Source: an uncultured Christensenella sp. (GTDB taxonomy: Bacteria; Bacillota; Clostridia; Christensenellales; Pumilibacteraceae). From it: a stretch of 64,000 nt of DNA. A program made the translations under genes and the position numbers. The notes beneath the pieces are model-generated. The model did no database searches. It was not told the origin of the DNA and worked only from the letters and a program-made list of their open reading frames with translations. The stretch is from assembly GCA_910577435.1 (NCBI GenBank), contig CAJTLV010000001.1, forward strand, positions 1-64,000, given 5' to 3'. This document shows, in pieces, positions 63,325-64,000 of this stretch. The number at the start of each line of letters is the position of its first letter. Position 1 is the stretch's first letter.

Positions 63325-63362
63325 AAAAAACCTCCGCTACATCATTACGATATGCGGAGGTT
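63325..63362 (-). terminator. Terminator-like hairpin after yajC that also holds the next gene's ribosome binding site
   Basis: On the minus strand: AACCTCCGC (63362-63354) pairs with GCGGAGGTT (63337-63329) and the U-run TTTTTT occupies 63330-63325, directly before ATG 63324. The GGAGG in the 3' arm is the only ribosome binding site for the TIGR04086 gene. The element can therefore terminate yajC transcripts and mask translation of readthrough messages. Confidence 0.8.
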
Positions 63363-63387
63363 AGATCTTATAGACTAATTTAGACAA

Positions 63388-64000
63388 TTACTTTTTTGTC
63401 GATTTATTGGCGCTGTTGACAGGTTTTTTCTTAGCGGGCGTCGCCGATTTGGGAGCGCTTGCCTTAGCGGGTTTTTTCTGTTCGTCTTCCGCTTTGGCAG
63501 CCGTAGCGTCGGATGTTTCGACAGTATTCTCTGCGACGGTCGTATTCGCGCTGCTTTCGGTGGGCGCAACCGTTTCGTCCGCAACTACCTTCGTATCGAC
63601 GGCTGCTTGCTCGGACTCGGACGTCGCCGCTGTTTCGGGAGTTTTATCTTTGTCGGCAACGGGATCCGCTTTGGTATTTTCTACGGGTTTTTCTTCGGCT
63701 ACCGGTGCGGCAGGCTGCGCCGCGCGGCTCATAACCTGATAGAGAGCCTGAATATCCAAAAGCATAGTCATTTTATTGTCGCCCTCGCCCGTCTCGATGA
63801 GCATTTCTTTTTCTGTGGGCGATACCTGTCTGATTTCGACTATTGTGCCGATTATTCCGCCGACCGTTTTAACCACGTCGCCGGGACGCAACGAGTTGTG
63901 AAGCTCGTTAGTTTGTTTGGCGCGTTTTTTGTTGGTGAACATAGGTACGACAAGCAACGCTACGATGAGAAGTACCAACAATCCCACAAAAATCCAAGTG
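63388..64000 (-). CDS. yajC: Preprotein translocase subunit YajC (5' end beyond the window)
   Basis: Small single-helix membrane partner of SecDF. The visible part begins within the membrane helix (VGLLVLLIVALLVV), followed by the conserved YajC domain with LRPGDVVKTVGGIIGTIVEI. The frame stays open to position 64000 (codons for TWIF upstream of the GTG at 63987), so the true start lies outside the window. After about residue 90 a long Ala/Lys/Thr/Glu/Pro-rich low-complexity tail of about 110 residues is appended, unusual for YajC, which is normally about 90-110 residues in total. Confidence 0.88.
   Translation of the reverse strand, partial: TWIFVGLLVLLIVALLVVPMFTNKKRAKQTNELHNSLRPGDVVKTVGGIIGTIVEIRQVSPTEKEMLIETGEGDNKMTMLLDIQALYQVMSRAAQPAAPVAEEKPVENTKADPVADKDKTPETAATSESEQAAVDTKVVADETVAPTESSANTTVAENTVETSDATAAKAEDEQKKPAKASAPKSATPAKKKPVNSANKSTKK

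Noticed and set aside
1..64000. CRISPR arrays, tRNA and rRNA genes, integrase or prophage genes
   Set aside because: Looked for regular direct repeats, cloverleaf-like segments, conserved rRNA stretches and recombinase motifs on both strands and saw none; a covariance-model scan would be decisive for tRNAs.

Overview
The window reads as the chromosome of an anaerobic, spore-forming member of the Bacillota, most likely an uncultured Clostridia lineage (Christensenellales-like; the order is inference). Reasons: a spoIIAA-spoIIAB-sigF operon, spoVAC-AD-AE and yunB; hrcA-grpE-dnaK-dnaJ behind a CIRCE operator; a T-box in front of pheST; the clostridial ranthipeptide SCIFF with its radical SAM maturase; a superoxide reductase; acetate kinase plus phosphotransacetylase; and ThiI without a rhodanese domain paired with its own cysteine desulfurase. 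No rRNA, tRNA, CRISPR array, phage or complete insertion sequence was seen.

Layout. 85-828 (-): glycerophosphodiester phosphodiesterase. 1086-11594 (+): lepA, hemW, a DUF3267 membrane protein, the HrcA heat-shock operon, ackA, comF. 11712-19776 (+): rny, the spoIIA operon, an AraC regulator with a QW-repeat alpha-toroid protein that looks inserted, then a 40-codon ORF, spoVAC-AD-AE and yunB. 19819-27907 (+): Phe T-box, pheS, pheT, a U32 peptidase-family protein, mutS2. 27920-29565 (-): an orphan protein and tmcAL, divergent from 29661-33550 (+): pta, prmA, rsmE, mtaB. 33793-35811 (+): a class A penicillin-binding protein. From 35819 to the right edge everything is on the minus strand. In transcription order this is yajC (cut by the edge), a TIGR04086 membrane protein, scfA-scfB, secD-secF, recJ (split by a frameshift)-relA-MBL hydrolase-hemZ, miaB-mutS-mutL-miaA-methionine gamma-lyase-like, superoxide reductase-eno, and an operon HIT / two Spo0A-C-like proteins / response regulator / histidine kinase / membrane protein / cysteine desulfurase / thiI.

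How the genes work together. Most are housekeeping: translation (lepA, pheST, prmA, rsmE), anticodon-loop and other tRNA modification (miaA, miaB, mtaB, thiI, tmcAL), protein folding, mismatch repair, Sec export, stringent response, RNA decay and acetate fermentation. The sporulation block joins forespore sigma-F control to the dipicolinic-acid channel proteins.

The least ordinary observations are: a seven-cysteine, tail-extended SCIFF precursor whose stop overlaps the maturase start (62672-62848); two tandem small proteins resembling the DNA-binding domain of Spo0A without a receiver, next to a two-component system (40526-41606); several promoters whose -10 box lies exactly six bases before an ATG with no ribosome binding site, implying leaderless mRNAs (lepA, araC, miaB, perhaps the PBP); ribosome-binding-site hairpins before eno and the TIGR04086 gene; a CIRCE operator changed symmetrically in both half-sites; and a frameshifted recJ.
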